Shown: positions 62,283 through 64,000 of the stretch, in pieces
Layout of the letters: each line of letters starts with the position of its first letter
How positions within the stretch are numbered: the stretch's first letter is position 1
Notes under the pieces: model-generated
What the model saw: the letters and a program-made list of their open reading frames with translations, nothing else
Databases searched by the model: none
Told to the model about the DNA's origin: nothing
Source: Ancylobacter defluvii
Lineage (GTDB): Bacteria > Pseudomonadota > Alphaproteobacteria > Rhizobiales > Xanthobacteraceae
DNA length: 64,000 bases
Assembly (NCBI RefSeq): GCF_018390605.1
Contig: NZ_JAHBGD010000017.1
Location: forward strand, 389,975-453,974
Direction of reading: 5' to 3'
Position numbers and translations under genes: made by a program

Positions 62283-63191
62283 ATGGCCCGTTCCGCAATG
62301 ACGATCCCATCGGCCGAAGGCGGCCTCAGCCAGTATCTGGCCGAGATCCGCAAGTTCCCGATGCTGGAGCCGCAGGAGGAATATATGCTCGCCAAGCGCT
62401 GGCGCGAGCATAACGACCCCGATGCCGCTCATAAACTCGTGACCAGCCATTTGCGCCTCGTGGCGAAGATCGCCATGGGCTATCGCGGCTACGGCCTGCC
62501 GATCTCCGAGGTCATCTCCGAGGGCAATGTCGGCCTGATGCAGGCGGTCAAGCGTTTCGAGCCCGACAAGGGCTTCCGCCTCGCGACCTATGCCATGTGG
62601 TGGATCAAGGCCTCCATCCAGGAATACATCCTGCGTTCCTGGAGCTTGGTGAAGATGGGCACTACGGCGGCCCAGAAGAAGCTTTTCTTCAATCTTCGCA
62701 AGGCGAAGAGCCAGATCTCCGCGCTCGAGGAAGGTGACCTGCGCCCCGATCAGGTCGCGCAGATCGCCACCAAGCTCGGCGTCACCGAACAGGACGTGGT
62801 GGAGATGAACCGTCGCCTCGGCGGCGATTCATCGCTCAATGCCCCGTTGCGCGGCGATGTCGAAGGCGGCGGCGAGTGGCAGGACTGGCTCGCTGACGAG
62901 CGCGAGGACCAGGAGACCCTGCTGGCCGCCACCGAGGAATTCGACAATCGTCGCAATGCCTTGTCTGGGGCGTTGTCGGTCCTGAACGATCGCGAGCGGC
63001 GCATTTTCGAGGCGCGCCGCCTCGCCGAGGATCCGATGACACTGGAAGACCTCGCGACCGAGTTCGGCGTGTCGCGCGAGCGAGTGCGGCAGATCGAGGT
63101 CCGCGCCTTCGAGAAGGTGCAGAAGGCCGTGATCGACCGGGTCAACAAGATCGAGGCGCCGGCGGCCCGCGAGATTGCCTCCGCGCACTAA
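62283..63191 (+). CDS. rpoH: Heat-shock sigma factor RpoH (sigma-32)
   Basis: A 302-residue sigma-70-family factor. Region 2 spans about residues 50-120 (LVTSHLRLVAKIAMGYRGYGLP, ISEGNVGLMQAVKRFEPDKGFRLATYAMWWIKASIQEYI). The RpoH box QKKLFFNLRKAKSQ follows. Region 4 is at about 225-290 (LNDRERRIFEARRLAEDPMTLEDLATEFGVSRERVRQIEVRAF). Alphaproteobacteria often have two rpoH genes; this one is rluD-linked. The start at 62283 has AGGAGG ten bases upstream. Confidence 0.96.
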   Translation: MARSAMTIPSAEGGLSQYLAEIRKFPMLEPQEEYMLAKRWREHNDPDAAHKLVTSHLRLVAKIAMGYRGYGLPISEVISEGNVGLMQAVKRFEPDKGFRLATYAMWWIKASIQEYILRSWSLVKMGTTAAQKKLFFNLRKAKSQISALEEGDLRPDQVAQIATKLGVTEQDVVEMNRRLGGDSSLNAPLRGDVEGGGEWQDWLADEREDQETLLAATEEFDNRRNALSGALSVLNDRERRIFEARRLAEDPMTLEDLATEFGVSRERVRQIEVRAFEKVQKAVIDRVNKIEAPAAREIASAH

Positions 63192-63199
63192 ACTGACCG

Positions 63200-63228
63200 C
63201 CGGCGCCCTCTCGGAGGGCGCCGGATTT
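63200..63228 (+). terminator. Rho-independent terminator of rpoH
   Basis: CCGGCGCCCTC-TCG-GAGGGCGCCGG is an 11-bp perfect stem followed by ATTTTG, nine bases after the rpoH stop. The CBS-domain gene converges from the other side. Confidence 0.88.
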
Positions 63229-63241
63229 TGCCCCGTCGGCC

Positions 63242-63706
63242 TCAGGCCTGAAGCCGCAATGGTTCCGCGCTCGCTCGGTCGGGACTGGGGCGAGCGGAAG
63301 ATTCCGCAGCCTTTCTAACATCATAGGCGAGAACATCGCGGATGGAGAGCACCCCGACCAGTTGGTGATCCTGCAGCACCGGCAGGTGGCGGACGCGATG
63401 GGTGTCCATCAGCGCGCGGACGTGGTCGATGCTGTCATCCATCTGGCAGGAGATCATGTTGCGCGACATGAGATCGGCAACGGGCGCTTTCAGGGCGGCC
63501 ACGCCGCGCTCGGCGACGGCACGCACCACGTCACGCTCGGAGAAGATGCCGACGACGGTGTCGCCTTCCGAGCCGCAGGCGTCCTTCACCACCACGGCGC
63601 CGATGCGCTCGCGGTTTAGCAAAGTCGCTGCCATTTCAACGCTTTCGGTCATGCGCACGGTGGGTACGCGCGCGGCTTTAAGCTGCATGAGATCTGCGAC
63701 GAGCAT
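63242..63706 (-). CDS. CBS-domain pair protein
   Basis: A 154-residue cytoplasmic protein made of two CBS modules: residues 1-70 (VADLMQLKAARVPTVRMTESVEMAATLLNRERIGAVVV, VVGIFSERDVVRAVAERG) and 75-135 (VADLMSRNMISCQMDDSIDHVRALMDTHRVRHLPVLQ, LVGVLSIRDVLAYDV). Such stand-alone pairs bind adenosine nucleotides and act as energy sensors on unknown partners. The C-terminal 20 residues are disordered. No operon partner is visible. Confidence 0.9.
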   Translation of the reverse strand: MLVADLMQLKAARVPTVRMTESVEMAATLLNRERIGAVVVKDACGSEGDTVVGIFSERDVVRAVAERGVAALKAPVADLMSRNMISCQMDDSIDHVRALMDTHRVRHLPVLQDHQLVGVLSIRDVLAYDVRKAAESSARPSPDRASAEPLRLQA

Positions 63707-64000
63707 GGCGTCCTCTCCCTGTCGGTGCCTGCACGGTCTTCACGATCTTATTCTTTTGTCTAATTCTGGTATACGGTACACCTTCTGTCAATGACAGGAT
63801 GTTCCGCAACGTCACACCCCACTCCCAGTGCGGTGGGGTGTACGATGGGTGCGGTTGATTGCGGGCCGGTGTGTGCGGTGCGGCTGGCCTCGTCGTCGCC
63901 CGTCGTCCTGTCCCTGGCCCTCTGCCCCTCGCCCTCGCCCTTCGCGCGCCCTCCCTCGCCCTCCTCGCGCCTCTCCTGCATGACGAAGGGCGCGCTTCCG
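63707..64000. other. Low-complexity region upstream of the CBS gene
   Basis: The first 100 bases are AT-rich and probably hold the CBS promoter; GGTATACGGTACACC (63768-63782) is a possible operator. A stem CACCCCAC / GTGGGGTG lies at about 63817-63841. The rest is CCCTCG-type low-complexity sequence. A minus-strand frame there (63760-63981) is Arg/Glu/Gly repeat and not credible as a gene. Confidence 0.45.

Noticed and set aside
63760..63981. 73-residue frame at the right end
   Set aside because: The translation is a low-complexity Arg/Glu/Gly run from CCCTCG-type repeats, without a ribosome-binding site or family resemblance.

Overview
The window is one 64-kb stretch of high-GC chromosome from an alphaproteobacterium, most likely order Hyphomicrobiales (Rhizobiales). 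A Xanthobacteraceae-type organism is a guess from gene content only. Evidence for the group: the cell-cycle genes ctrA and chpT, a DUF1134/EipA gene beside chpT, GANTC sites upstream of ctrA, the RpoH box in sigma-32, aerobic-type cob genes with CbtAB, and short inverted repeats of the form CTCTCCCC-GTC-GGGGAGAG in intergenic DNA.

Layout. 1-4.9 kb: cobalt uptake (CbtB end, CbtA) and late cobalamin synthesis (cobP, cobO, cobQ, with cobD on the other strand) around a small TM2 gene. 5-12 kb: recQ, an SRPBCC protein, a YVTN beta-propeller, a thiopurine-type methyltransferase, an orphan sulfate-type ABC ATPase and a GNAT. 12-20.4 kb: a CtrA-network block with fliJ, ctrA, a methyltransferase, DUF305 and a Met/His/Cys-rich exported protein, a CheW-receiver protein, chpT, eipA and a membrane-anchored coiled-coil protein. 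20.5-24.7 kb: a 2-hydroxyacid dehydrogenase and a TPP-riboswitch operon thiO-thiS-thiG-thiE. 24.7-31.2 kb: an MHYT sensor kinase, a 27-residue membrane peptide, PAP2, MAPEG, NUDIX, a frameshifted DUF1236 gene and a Bcr-type exporter.

31.6-44.3 kb is an accessory catabolic region. On the minus strand lie a TRAP permease pair without a binding protein and, further upstream, an operon of two M24-fold enzymes, a SnoaL-like protein and an M20 peptidase. On the plus strand, running divergently, are an acyl-CoA-dehydrogenase-fold flavoenzyme, a four-gene polyamine-type ABC importer and a GntR/FCD regulator. A CTGCATGCAG palindrome occurs on both sides of the divergent promoter region. The substrate is not recognisable; this is the best candidate for an undescribed pathway here. 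44.5-52.1 kb is a polyol operon (HAD phosphatase, SmoC-type regulator, SmoEFGK-type importer, mannitol 2-dehydrogenase).

52.1-60.6 kb is a patchy region. It holds a hypothetical anchored protein, an IS3 remnant, an old-yellow-enzyme, a TAXI TRAP system and an HWE kinase, with decayed pieces of a HEAGH peptidase-like gene, a DJ-1/PfpI gene and a uracil-DNA-glycosylase-like gene, ending at tRNA-Glu(CTC). 60.7-63.7 kb returns to core genes: a DUF6476-type protein whose start codon overlaps that of divergent rluD, then rpoH and a CBS-domain protein. All calls come from reading the sequence; no database search was run.
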